A DNA stretch of 64,000 nt from the NCBI GenBank assembly GCA_030674185.1, contig CM060315.1, positions 88,322,415 to 88,386,414 of the forward strand, read 5' to 3'. Under the pieces are notes generated by a model. That model had not been told where the DNA came from. It saw only the letters and a list, made by a program, of their open reading frames with translations, and did no database searches. Below, in pieces: positions 13,842 through 26,624 of the stretch. Source of the stretch: Monoplex corrugatus. Lineage: Eukaryota > Mollusca > Gastropoda > Littorinimorpha > Ranellidae. The translations under genes and the position numbers were made by a program. How positions within the stretch are numbered: position 1 is the first letter of the stretch; every line of letters starts with the position of its first letter.

Positions 13842-16800
13842 TGGCTATAAATGGGGAGAAAGAATAAAAGCAATAAAAGCAAGAATAAAACCAATGGAAA
13901 ATTATAGAGAGCATAGCATATACAATTATATATTATAACCATGTGATTCCCTCCGAGCGGAGACAGGCTGCAGAGGGGGGGGGGGGGGTTGAGTGAGGTT
14001 AGGATTTTATGCGGAGGAGAAAAGGTGAGTTTTGAGAGCGGACTTGAAGGAGACAAAAGTAGGTTGCTGACGGACTGAGAGAGGAAGTTTGTTCCAGGAG
14101 AGTGGACCAGAAACAGAGAAGGCTCGTGGACCATAGGTATTGAGCTTAGTGCGTGGAAAGCGAAAAGTCAGAGGATCGGAGGCAGAGCGGAGGGTACGTG
14201 AGGGAAGATAGATCTCAAGTAGGCTTGACAGGTAATCGGGGGCTGCGTTATTGAGGCTTTTGTAGCACATGGTGTCTAGTTTGTACTGTATGCGCTTTGA
14301 TACAGGGAGCCAGTGAAGTTGTGCCAGGAGAGGAGATATGTGGTCAGCTTTTTTCTTTTTGAGTACAAGGCGTGCAGCATTGTTTTGAATGCGCTGTAGG
14401 ATGTGAATGGTGGAGGCAGGAAGACCAGACAGGAGTGAATTGCAATAGTCAATGCGAGACATTATGAAGGAGAGAACGAGTTTTGCAGTTGTTTCGACAG
14501 AGAGATACTTCCTGATCAGCCTTATACGATGGAGATGATAGTAGCAGGATCTGGCAGTTTGAGAAACAAAGTTGTTCATGGAGAGGGTAGAGTCAATGCA
14601 GACACCAAGGTTTTTAGCTGATAGGCCCATTGTCATTAATTTGTTTTAAAGGGAAGATTGCATCTTATTTAATAGTAGCCTGTTGTTATTGATTGTATTA
14701 AAGGGCAAGAGTACACCGGAAATACTTAGCAGGATTGCTCTGCTTTGGTGGATTTTTACAAGTAATATGCTAAAAATCAAATTCGCGAGTTTGGGCTTAA
14801 TGTTAAAGTAATGTTAATGTGAAGACTATGCATTATGGTTTCCTTTCCTTTCCAATCTCTCAATGAATAGTATCTATTATGCAGAAATTCATATATTTCT
14901 CTGTTGTAGGAGTTAAGTGACCTGTTCCTGAATGGTGAGTGGTCCCATATCCTTCCTGAAGTTTTCTTTGGACGCTGGCTGTGCTAAGTGTTCGGGGACT
15001 TGACTCATCCACAGACAGTTTAGTCTAGTTTTTAAAGACTGATGTATAAAATCAAAATCAAATGTAACGTACATAAATCTTGTCTGTTATGTTTTTCTCT
15101 GTGTGTGTATATATGTGTATGTGTGTGTGCATGTGTATGTGTGTGTGTTTAGTTTTTAGTAGAATTTTGATCGGATGATATTTTTGGACAGACTGCAGCA
15201 TAAAAGCATGCAGTAATTTTTAATATTTCAATTATTTAAGTGATTCCAGAAGTCATTGATTCTCAGATGTCCTTTTATATGTACAGAATCTGATGAAATA
15301 TTAAAAGGTATTCATAAGACTACTGAAGTAGCGAGTCATGACTTTTTTGGTTTAATTTGCAGTAATAAGACACTTGAACGATGAGCAAAATGATTTTATA
15401 TCTATCTATTGAAATGATTGTTTTGTTTCTAGCTTCATTTTTGTCTGTTATTAATACAATATGGGCAATTATTAATGAAACACTGATAAAACATCCAAAA
15501 TATCATGTTTCCTGTAATAAGACAAAAATGGCTCGTCACAGAGTTCCAATAATGGTTTTATTCGATTCGGCACGCCAAAATACATCAACGACCAAATTTT
15601 CATGACTTTTGATGCGGTCTGTCTCTCACAATTACAAAATAAATGTCATTTCCAGCAAAATCAGCATACCATGCCATTTGATGAGTTTGTTCTGTGACAC
15701 TTGTCCTTCTTTGTCCCACTAAAACGTGGTACCAAAATTTAAGAAATTTTTGACACTTCAAATTGGAATATCTCATGAACTATTAGTCCGATTTGAAAAA
15801 TTTAAACTGCTTTTTACTCAGAATAACAATATCTTCAAAACCATATAAATTTTTTAACTCAAAACCCAATTTCAATTTTTCGTGCGGCATTGCTAGTGTA
15901 TGTGTTAACTCTGGGTTATGTGTTATATTCATCACTTATCTCATACTGTGTGTGTGTATGTGATAACTCTGGGTTATGTGTTATATTCATCACTTGTCTC
16001 ATACTGTGTGTGTATGTGATAACTGGGTTATGTGTTATATTCATCACTTGTCTCATACTCTGTGTGTATGTGTTAACTTTGGGTTATGTGTTATATTCAT
16101 CACTTGTCTCATACTCTGTGTGTATATGTGTTAACTCTGGGTTATGTGTTATATTCATCACTTGTCTCATACTCTGTGTGTATGTGTTAACTTTGGGTTA
16201 TGTGTTATATTCATCACTTGTCTCATACTGTGTATGTGATAACTCTGGGTTATGTGTTATATTCATCACTTGTCTCATACTATGTGTGTATGTGTTAACT
16301 CTGGGTTATGTGTTATATTCATCACTTGTCTCATACTGTGTGTGTATGTGATAACTCTGGGTTATGTGTTATATTCATCACTTGTCTCATACTGTGTGTA
16401 TGTATGTGATAACTCTGGGTTATGTGTTATATTCATCACTTGTCTCATACTGTGTGTATGTATGTGTTAACTCTGGGTTATGTTATATTCATCACTTGTC
16501 TCATACTGTATGTATGTGTTAACTCTGGGTTATGTGTTATATTCATCACTTGTCTCATACTGTGTGTGTATGTGTTAACTCTGGGTTATGTTATATTCAT
16601 CACTTGTCTCATACTGTGTGTATGTATGTGTTAACTCTGGGTTATGTTATATTCATCACTTGTCTCATACTGTATGTATGTGTTAACTCTGGGTTATGTG
16701 TTATATTCATCACTTGTCTCATACTGTATGTATGTGTTAACCCTGGGTTATGTGTTATATTCATCACTTGTCTCATACTGTGTGTGTATGTGTTAACTCT

Positions 16801-19800
16801 GGGTTATGTGTTATATTCATCACTTGTCTCATACTGTGTGTGTATGTGATAACTCTGGGTTATGTTATATTCATCACTTGTCTCATACTGTGTGTGTATG
16901 TGATAACTCTGGGTTATGTTATATTCATCACTTGTCTCATACTGTGTGTGTATGTGTTAACTCTGGGTTACGTGTTATATTCATCACTTGTCTCATACTG
17001 TGTGTGTGTATGTGTTAACTCTGGGTTATGTGTTATATTCATCACTTGTCTCATACTGTGTGTGTATGTGATAACTCAGGGTTATGTTATATTCATCACT
17101 TGTCTCATACTGTGTGTGTGTATGTTTTAACTCTGGGTTATCACATACTTCGCCTTCTGGAGTTTGCCTGCACCCAACGGCTCACCATTGCCAACACCCT
17201 CTACCCCCACAAACTGTCAAGAAGAACAACCTGGCATGCGCCGAACGGAAAGACTCACAACCAGATCGACTTTGTCCTCACACCGCGGCGCTTCAAATCA
17301 AGCATTAATAAAGCAAAGACGAGGACATACCCTGGAGCTGATATAGGCAGCGACCACGACCTCGTGCTGCTCACAATGAAGATCAAATTGAAAAAGAAGT
17401 ACCAAGCTGCGCAGCCACGCATCAAGTTTGACCTGGAAAAGCTAAAAGATCCAGAGATAGAAGAGGCATTCCAGGCACAGCTCGGGGGGCGGTTCGCGGC
17501 ACTCAACTTCCTGGACAGCGACATCAACGACCTCACAAACAACTTTGGTGAGGCAGTCCGCGAAACAGCAGAGGAGGTACTGGGGCGACAGAGGAAGAAA
17601 CACCAAGCATGGATCTCAAATGACATCCTTGACCTCTGCGACAACAGAAGATCACTGAAGAAGACGAAAAACTCCAGCCCTGAAGAAGCCGCACAGTATC
17701 GTAAAACCAACAACCTTGTAAAGAAGAAAATGATTGAAGCCAAAGAACAATGGATCAACAACCAGTGTGAGAACATCGAGAAAGGCATGAAAAAAGGAAA
17801 CAGCAAACATGCCTTCACCACACTGAAAAACCTTACCAAGACGCAGCAAAACAGATCGTCAGTCATCGAGGATACCTTAGGCGAGCTGCTGACAGAAAGC
17901 TCCGCTGTTCTGAACAGATGGACGCAGTACTGCCAAGAACTATACAACTTCCCAATACAGCCAGATGACAGTTTGTTTCAGGGGGACTCGGCACCATTGA
18001 GGGAATCCTCACCGCTACCAGTGATGAGAGAAGAAGTGGAAGAAGCCATCCGCAGCCTACCAGCAGGGAAATCACCTGGAGCAGACAATATCCCAGCAGA
18101 GCTGCTCAAACATGGAGGGAATGATTTGGTCACTCGTGTAACATCGATTTGTCAGAAGATCTGGGAGACAAAACAGTGGCCCACAGAATGGACTCAATCA
18201 CTCATCATCCCCCTGCCCAAAAAGGGAAATATGCGCCAATGCCAGAACTACAGAACAATAAGTCTCATTAGCCACACCAGCAAGATCATGCTCAGAGTCA
18301 TATTGAATCGACTGAAGAAAGAAGCGGAAGAACACCTTGCGGAAGAACAAGCTGGATTTAGGGCGGGCAGAAGCACAGTAGAACAGATCTTCACCTGCCG
18401 GATAATGATGGAGAAACATCTGCAGCATCAGAGAGACCTGTTCCACAACTTCATAGACTTTAAAAAAGCATTCGACAGGGTGTGGCATAAGGGTTTGTGG
18501 CAGGTGCTAAGAAAGTTTGGCATAGAGGAAGGTCTCGTCCAAACCATCCAGGCGCTGTATAACACTGCCAGCAGCGCAGTTCTCCTCAACAACCAGATAG
18601 GGGACTACTTCAAGACCACAGTTGGAGTCCGTCAAGGCTGCCTACTCTCTCCCGTGCTGTTCAATCTCTTCCTGGAGAACATCATGCGTGAAGCCCTCCA
18701 TGACTTCCACTCCACTGTCTCCATTGGAGGAAGAACCATCAACAACCTGAGGTTCGCAGATGACATCGACCTGATGGGAGGCAGCAACGAAGAACTACAA
18801 GACCTGACCATGAGACTGGAAGAAAGTGCAGGTGCACACGGAATGGAAGTGAGCACAGAAAAAAGCAAAGTCCTGGTCAACAGCACAACCAACACCCATG
18901 CTGAAATCTACATGAACGGGCAACAGCTTGAAGAAGTGGACGCTTTCAAATACCTTGGCGCCACTCTCACCAAAGACGGTCGCTCTACAACAGAAATCAA
19001 GACCAGACTAGCGATCGCAACAGCAGCAATGGTAAAGCTAAACAAGATCTGGAAGAGCAGAGAGATCGGCTTTCCATCGAAGATGAAGCTGTACAAGTCC
19101 CTGGTGCTCCCCATCCTGCTGTATGGATGCGAGAGCTGGACCATGACAGCAGAGACCACCAAGAGAATCCAGACGTTTGAAACTAAATGCTTCAGGCGCT
19201 TGCTCGGGATCTCTTGGCAAGATCGGAAGACAAACGACTTTGTGTGGAGCCAAATAACAACACTCGCAGGCCCACAAGAACCCCTCCTGGCAACAGTCAA
19301 GAACAGGAAGCTGTCGTGGTTCGGGCATGTCACACGCCACAACTCACTGCCCAAAACGGTCCTCCAGGGTACACTGGGAGGCGGCAGACGAAGGGGACGA
19401 CAAGCCAAATGCTGGATGGACAACATCAAAGAATGGTCCAGGTTGGATGGCCCCACGCTGGTGCGACAGGCGGAGGACAGGACCGGTTGGCGACAGCTGG
19501 CTTCAAGAGTGTCTCTCATCTCTCCTCTACGCCCATCACGGGCAGGAGAATGATGATGATGATGATATGTGTTATATTCATCACTTGTCTCATACTGTGT
19601 GTGTATGTGATAACTCTGGGTTATGTTATATTCATCACTTGTCTCATACTGTGTGTGTATGTGTTAACTCTGGGTTATGTGTTATATTCATGACTTGTCT
19701 CATACTGTGTATGTGTTAACTCTGGGTTATGTGTCTGCACAGATGATGAAGATGTGGAGTGTCCCCCAGAGCTTTTGGTGGCAAAAGGCATACTGGGGGA

Positions 19801-22800
19801 TCTTTGTGGAGAATCCGCTAAATTGAAATCCATGAATGTCATGAACCAGGTAAGCTTCCCTGTTGTTTTCTGTTTAATATGTCTTTTAGTTGAGTTAAAA
19901 CTGCCATGGAACTGTCTTTCAAGACCAAATGTTTAACAGATTGTTTCTGTGTAACCACATAAGAACTTTTTTGTCAGAATTATGTATATTTAACTTTATT
20001 AATTGTTGATGATAAATAAAGTCATCATGTTAGTTGTTGCTTGTGTGTATGGTCACATGCATGTTGTCTGCAGTGTAGAGTCCATATCTCTTAAGAAAAC
20101 TGGTTAGGTTTATGACTGGCTCAAACATATCAGCCTAAAGTTTGAAACAAATCGCCCTGTATCGCAGATTTTTGTGTGTGTCACTGATTCACTCACCAAC
20201 CTTCAACATCATGATTTGTTCACTGCTTCACACACTTGCTGCAAAGAATAACATCTCTTGAATCAAATCAATCAGTCAGTCAATCTTCACAGCAAACGTA
20301 TTTGACTGCAGGCTTTGCAAGTGATTATGATTGATGAATATAATGCAATAGATGGTGATGATTATCAGCTCAGAATTTCCTGCCACTGAAAATGCACCAA
20401 CCCTTTGATTCTATGGCACTAAAAGGGTTAATCATGTAGGCACCTGTTGTTACTGGATCATGCATTTCTAGCTTCTCCCATTTTTGGACAGGATTCTCTC
20501 TCTGCTGTTCTGCATGGCTGCACATTCAACAAAACTCCTGAAGGTCAACAATGTGAATACAGTGATCATTTTTTGCATTTCCCCAACATCCCTTTTTCAA
20601 ATATTGGCTCAGTTTGGCGACCTCAGCTGTCAAGTGTCACTGAAAATTGACCGTGTTTTATTTGTGTATGTGAAGTGGGGATTGGCGGTGTTTTGCTTTT
20701 GTATGTATGTGTGTGTGGAGATTGACTGTGTTTGCTTTATGTGTATGTGTCTGTGGAGATTGACTGTGTTTGCTTTTGTGTGTATGTGTGTGGAGATTGA
20801 CTGTGTTTGCTGTATGTGTCTGTGGAGATTGACTGTTTGCTTTATGTGTCTGTGGAGTTTGACTGTTTGCTTTATGTGTCTGTGGAGTTTGACTGTTTGC
20901 TTTATGTGTCTGTGGAGTTTGACTGTGTGCTTTATGTGTCTGTGGAGATTGACTGTTTGCTGTATGTGTCTGTGGAGATTGACTGTTTGCTTTATGTGTC
21001 TGTGGAGTTTGACTGTTTGCTTTATGTGTCTGTGGAGTTTGACTGTTTGCTTTATGTGTCTGTGGAGTTTGACTGTGTGCTTTATGTGTCTGTGGAGATT
21101 GACTGTTTGCTGTATGTGTCTGTGGAGATTGACTGTTTGCTTTATGTGTCTGTGGAGTTTGCTTTATGTGTCTGTGGAGATTGACTGTTTGCTGTATGTG
21201 TCTGTGGAGTTTGACTGTTTGCTTTATGTGTCTGTGGAGATTGACTGTTTGCTTTATGTGTCTGGAGTTTGCTTTATGTGTCTGTGGAGTTTGACTGTTT
21301 GCTTTATGTGTCTGTGGAGTTTGACTGTTTGCTTTATGTGTCTGTGGAGTTTGTTTGCTTTATGTGTCTGTGGAGATTGACTGTTTGCTTTGTGTCTGTG
21401 GAGATTGACTGTTTGCTGTATGTGTCTGTGGAGTTTGACTGTTTGCTTTATGTGTCTGTGGAGTTTGACTGTTTGCTTTATGTGTCTGTGGAGATTGACT
21501 GTGTTTGCTTTATGTGTCTGTGGAGATTGACTGTGTTTGCTGTATGTGTCTGTGGAGATTGACTGTGTTTGCTTTATGTGTCTGTGGAGATTGACTGTTT
21601 GCTTTATGTGTCTGTGGAGATTGACTGTGTTTGCTGTATGTGTCTGTGGAGATTGACTGTGTTTGCTTTATGTGTCTGTGGAGATTGACTGTTTGCTTTA
21701 TGTTGTCTGTGGAGATTGACTGTGTTTTGCTGTATGTGTCTGTGGAGATTGACTGTGTTTGCTTTATGTGTCTGTGGAGATTGACTGTGTTTGCTTTATG
21801 TGTCTGTGGAGATTGACTGTGTTTGCTTATGTGTCTGTGGAGTTTGACTGTTTGCTTTATGTGTCTGTGGAGATTGACTGTGTTTGCTTTATGTGTCTGT
21901 GGAGTTTGACTGTTTGCTTTATGTGTCTGTGGAGATTGACTGTGTTTGCTTTATGTGTCTGTGGAGTTGACTGTGTTTGCTTTATGTGTCTGTGGAGTTT
22001 GACTGTTTGCTTTATGTGTCTGTGGAGATTGACTGTTTGCTTATGTGTCTGTGGAGATTGACTGTGTTTGCTTATGTGTCTGTGGAGATTGACTGTGTTT
22101 GCTTATGTGTCTGTGGAGATTGACTGTGTTTGCTGTATGTGTCTGTGGAGATTGACTGTGTTTGCTGTATGTGTCTGTGGAGATTGACTGTGTTTGCTTT
22201 ATGTGTCTGTGGAGATTGACTGTTTGCTTTATGTGTCTGTGGAGATTGACTGTGTTTGCTGTATGTGTCTGTGGAGATTGACTGTGTTTGCTTTTATGTG
22301 TCTGTGGAGATTGACTGTGTTTGCTTTATGTGTCTGTGGAGATTGACTGTTTTGCTTTATGTGTCTGTGGAGATTGGGAATTGACTGTGTTTGCTGTATG
22401 TGTCTGTGGAGATTGACTGTGTTTGCTTTATGTGTCTGTGGAGATTGACTGTGTTTGCTTTATGTGTCTGTGGAGTTGACTGTGTTTGCTTTATGTGTCT
22501 GTGGAGATTGACTGTGTTTGCTTTATGTGTCTGTGGAGTTTGACTGTGTTTGCTTTATGTGTCTGTGGAGATTGACTGTTTTGCTTTATGTGTCTGTGGA
22601 GATTGACTGTGTTTGCTTTATGTGTCTGTGGAGATTGACTGTGTTTGCTTTATGTGTCTGTGGAGTTTGACTGTGTTTGCTTTATGTGTCTGTGGAGATT
22701 GACTGTGTTGCTTTATGTGTCTGTGGAGATTGACTGTGTTTGCTTTATGTGTCTTGATGGGGATTGACTGTGTTTGCTTTATGTGTCTGTGGAGATTGAC

Positions 22801-25800
22801 TGTTTTGCTGTATGTGTCTGTGGAGATTGACTGTGTTTGCTTTATGTGTCTGTGGAGATTGACTGTGTTTGCTTTATGTGTCTGTGGAGATTGACTGTGT
22901 TTGCTTTATGTGTCTGTGGAGATTGACTGTGTTTGCTTTATGTGTCTGTGGAGATTGACTGTGTTTGCTTTATGTGTCTGTGGAGATTGACTGTGTTTAG
23001 CTTTATGTGTCTGTGGAGATTGACTGTTTTGCTTATTAGTGTTGTTATGTGTCTGTGGAGATTGACTGTGTTTGCTTGTATGTGTCTGTGGAGTTGACTG
23101 GTTTGCTTTATGTGTCTGTGGAGATTGACTGTGTTTGCTTATGTGTCTGTGGAGATTGACTGTTTGCTTTATGTGTCTGTGGAGATTGACTGTGTTTGCT
23201 TATGTGTTATGGTCTGTGGAGATTGACTGTTTGCTTTATGTGTCTGTGGAGATTGACTGTGTTTGCTTATGTGTCTGTGGAGATTGACTGTTTGCTTTAT
23301 GTGTCTGTGGAGATTGACTGTGTTTGCTTTATGTGTATGTGTCTGTGGAGATTGACTGTGTTTGCTTTATGTGTATGTCTGTGGAGATTGACTGTGTTTT
23401 GCTGTATGTGTATGTGTCTGTGGAGATTGACTGTGTTTGCTTTATGTGTATGTGTCTGTGGAGATTGACTGTTTGCTTTATGTGTATGTCTGTGGAGATT
23501 GTGTTTGCTTTATGTGTATGTTCTGTTGAGATTGTTTGCTTTATGTGTCTGTGGAGATTGACTGTTTGCTTTATGTGTATGTCTGTGGATGATTAGTGTT
23601 TGCTTTATGTGTCTGTGGAGTTGACTGGTTTGCTTTATGTGTCTGTGGAGATATGTGTTTGCTTTATGTGTCTGTGGAGATTTTGACTGTGTTTGCTTTT
23701 TGTGTCTGTGGAGATTGACTGTGTTTGCTTTATGTGTCTGTGGAGATTGACTGTGTTTGCTTTATGTGTATGTGTCTGTGGAGATTGACTGTGTTTGCTG
23801 TATGTGTCTGTGGAGATTGACTGTGTTTGCTTATGTTATGTGTGTCTGTGGATAGCTCATGTAACTGAAGATTGTGTTTGCTTTATGTATAGAGAGTGTG
23901 TGCGAGCGAGCACATGCGGTGTGTGTGTGTGGATTGGCTGCATTTGCTTTGTGTGTCTGTTTGTGTAGAGATTGAGTTTGCTTTGTGTATGAAGAGACTG
24001 TTTTGTGTGTGTGATTGTGCACAGATTGACTGTTTTGTGTGTGTAGATTGTGTTTCTGGATGTGGATTGAGTTTGCTTTGTGTGTGTGTGTGCAGATACC
24101 TCCAGGAAAACTAGTCAGGTTGATGACAGTGATGTCATGGAATATCAGGGATGGAACTAAAGTCACACCTTTTGTCAACCAGGTAAACTCTTGACTTCAT
24201 TGTCCATTTTGTTGAATTTCTCACCGCAGCTCTTTCTCTGATCCTCTTTTTTTTTCTTAAATAAATATCTGCTCCAAACAAAGTGAATCTGTGTTCTTTT
24301 ATTATGGACTAATTTTTTTATTATCTAGTCATTATTAGTCATTCATGATTTGGAATTGATCCTTAGCATATGTCTTTGTGTGTGTTGCACCAATAAACTG
24401 AGAGACTGTACAATCTGATGAGTGCTTGTGGGGTTGGTGGTTTTGGATGTGTGTTTCTGTATAGTTTGTGAGAAGTGCTGTTTCAGTTGATTGACACATT
24501 ATTGTTAAAACTTTGTTTTTGTTTATGATGGAAAATGTGCAGCCATACTTGTCGGTGACATGCTAGCAGGGGATAAGTATGTTTGTTTCTCTTAGAAAAA
24601 GCTGAATTGCTCAGAAGATTTGGAACACTTTGAGTGATGGCAGACCAGAACAAACAAGACAAGGATAAAAAGTAGTATTTTAGTTTTTACTACAGAGAAC
24701 ACAGTAACACTTGTTATCGCATCTCCTGAGTCGGGCCAGGTGGGTCACCTGTTAAGTGAAGGCAGTAATGAAAGAGGATGAGGGTTTGTGCTCTTCTGTC
24801 GTTGTCACAGAGCTAGAACAGAAAGGTTATTTTTCTTTCTGCCTTTGTGGTCACTAGTAGCTTACATGGCCTTGCCCATGGCTGTTTCAGCTTAAAGTGT
24901 GATGCCAACAGCCATGGGTTGGAGATGGTGTTGGACTAGAACATTCATATGATTCTTGTGAGGTTCTTTGTGTAGAAGGTCATTTGCTTGGTATGGTTGC
25001 TTTCATGAGTCGTAGAATAGGGTGGATAGGTTACAGCTCTGGTGTAGTCCCAGTCTGTGATACATAATGCTCATGGTAGCTTGGTGTTTGTGCTGTACTT
25101 ATGGAACATTCACATATTGTTCAGCATTCTGATGTTTCTGGCTTCGCTGAGAGGGCTTTTGGTATCCTGTTACAGAGTATGTAGACACTATATGTTATGT
25201 CCTAATCGTCAACACAATCATCAGTGCTCTTGTCACTTTTTAGCGCCAACCATTTTCACACATCATTTTATTCTGTGCCAAGCTGTTGAACTCAACACAT
25301 CAGGTTTACATGTTGTTTCATGTAGTCATTTCATGAATGACGTGAGGTTTTTTGTTTTTTTAAAACTAGGATGAAGATGAAGAAGAGTCGCGCTTATGGC
25401 GGGAGGTGACAATGGAACGGGTGATCCGCAGCATGGACGCGTCCTTGACCTGTTTGTCTGTCATGACCTCATCCAACATGCACAAGATGGTGTACCTGGA
25501 GGACGTCATGGAGCGTATGATCCTGTACTGCAAGTTCCAGCTGCAGAACACTGTCTACCCCGAGTTTGACCCCGTCTACAGGGTGGACCCGGATGCCAAA
25601 GGTAGGCTTGAGTTGAGGAGATGGCGACAGGCAAGATACAAAAACAAAGCAGAAATGACATTATCATGAGGGAGAGATGGTTGTGACTATATCCTGTGTC
25701 CCACCTGATTGTATGTGTGCGGGTTTGTTTTTCTTGCAGATGCCTGATAGAGTTTGTGTGTGTGCCAACCTGTTTTATTAATGTGTGTGCAGATAATGCC

Positions 25801-26562
25801 TGATATCTTTTTTTGTTGTTGTTGTATATGCCTGATTGTGTGATTTGTATCTTGTAAATGCCTGATTGTTTTTTCTTTTGAATGCCTGATTGTGTGTTTT
25901 TTTGTCTTGTAAAAGTTTGATTGTTGGTTTGTTTTGTTTGTTTGTTTTTTTCAATGCCTAATTGTGATTTTTCCCTTGTTAATGCCTGATTGTGTGTGTG
26001 GTTCCTGGTTTGGTTCGGTTGTTTGTTTTGTTTTGCTTTGTTTTGTTAATGTCTTTATTTGTGTGTGTGTGTTGTTAATGCCTCATTGTGTGTGTGTGTT
26101 GTTTTTGTGTGTGTGTGTTAATGCCTCATTGTGTGTGTGTGTTGTTTTTTGTTGGATTTTTTTTATTTTGTTAATGCTTCTTGTGGTTTTTTTTTGTGTT
26201 GTTAATGCCTCTTGTGTTTTTTGTTTTGTTAATACCTGATGGTGTTTTTTATCTTGTAAATGATGTGTTTTTGTCTCATAAATACCTGATTGTGAGGGGG
26301 GTGTGTGTGTGTATGTCTTTTGTTTTTGTTTTGTTTGTGTGTGTGTGTGTTTTATACATTTCTGTTTGTGTGAATGTTTTTTCTTGTAAATGTCTGGTTT
26401 GGGGTGGTGGTAGTTTGGTCTTGTTAACACCAATGTTTGTTTTTTTCCTTGTAAAATGTCTTATTGTGTTTTGTCAATGCCTGAGTGTGTGCATGTTACT
26501 TTTGGCCTATAAATACATGATTGTGTTTGTTTTTTCTTTGTTGCGTGTGTGTGTATTTCTCT

Positions 26563-26624
<62 letters not shown>

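Larger units (their letters stand above)
12224..15895. mobile_element. 3.67-kb TIR element of unknown superfamily, inside minisatellite
   Basis: The element starts TAGCAATGCCGTGCGAA and ends with the reverse complement TAGCAATGCCGCACGAA (15 of 17 identical). It is flanked by GTGTATG on both sides (12,217-12,223 and 15,896-15,902), and removing it with one copy restores a normal minisatellite unit (ACTGTGTATGTGTTAAC). The duplication is 7 or 8 bp. The left kilobase is CpG-rich; the right 350 bp is A-T rich. No transposase recognised, so it is probably non-autonomous. It contains a retroposon fragment (13,666-14,640) and TC and AC microsatellites. Confidence 0.8.

Noticed and set aside
17028..17141. 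N-terminal extension of the RTE-type ORF (MCYIHHLSHTV...)
   Set aside because: This part is minisatellite sequence joined in frame by chance; the element begins at about 17,142.
20484..23596. ORFs up to 298 codons with CLWRLTVCFM-type repeats
   Set aside because: Direct translation of the 28-32-bp minisatellite; frames drift with unit-length changes.
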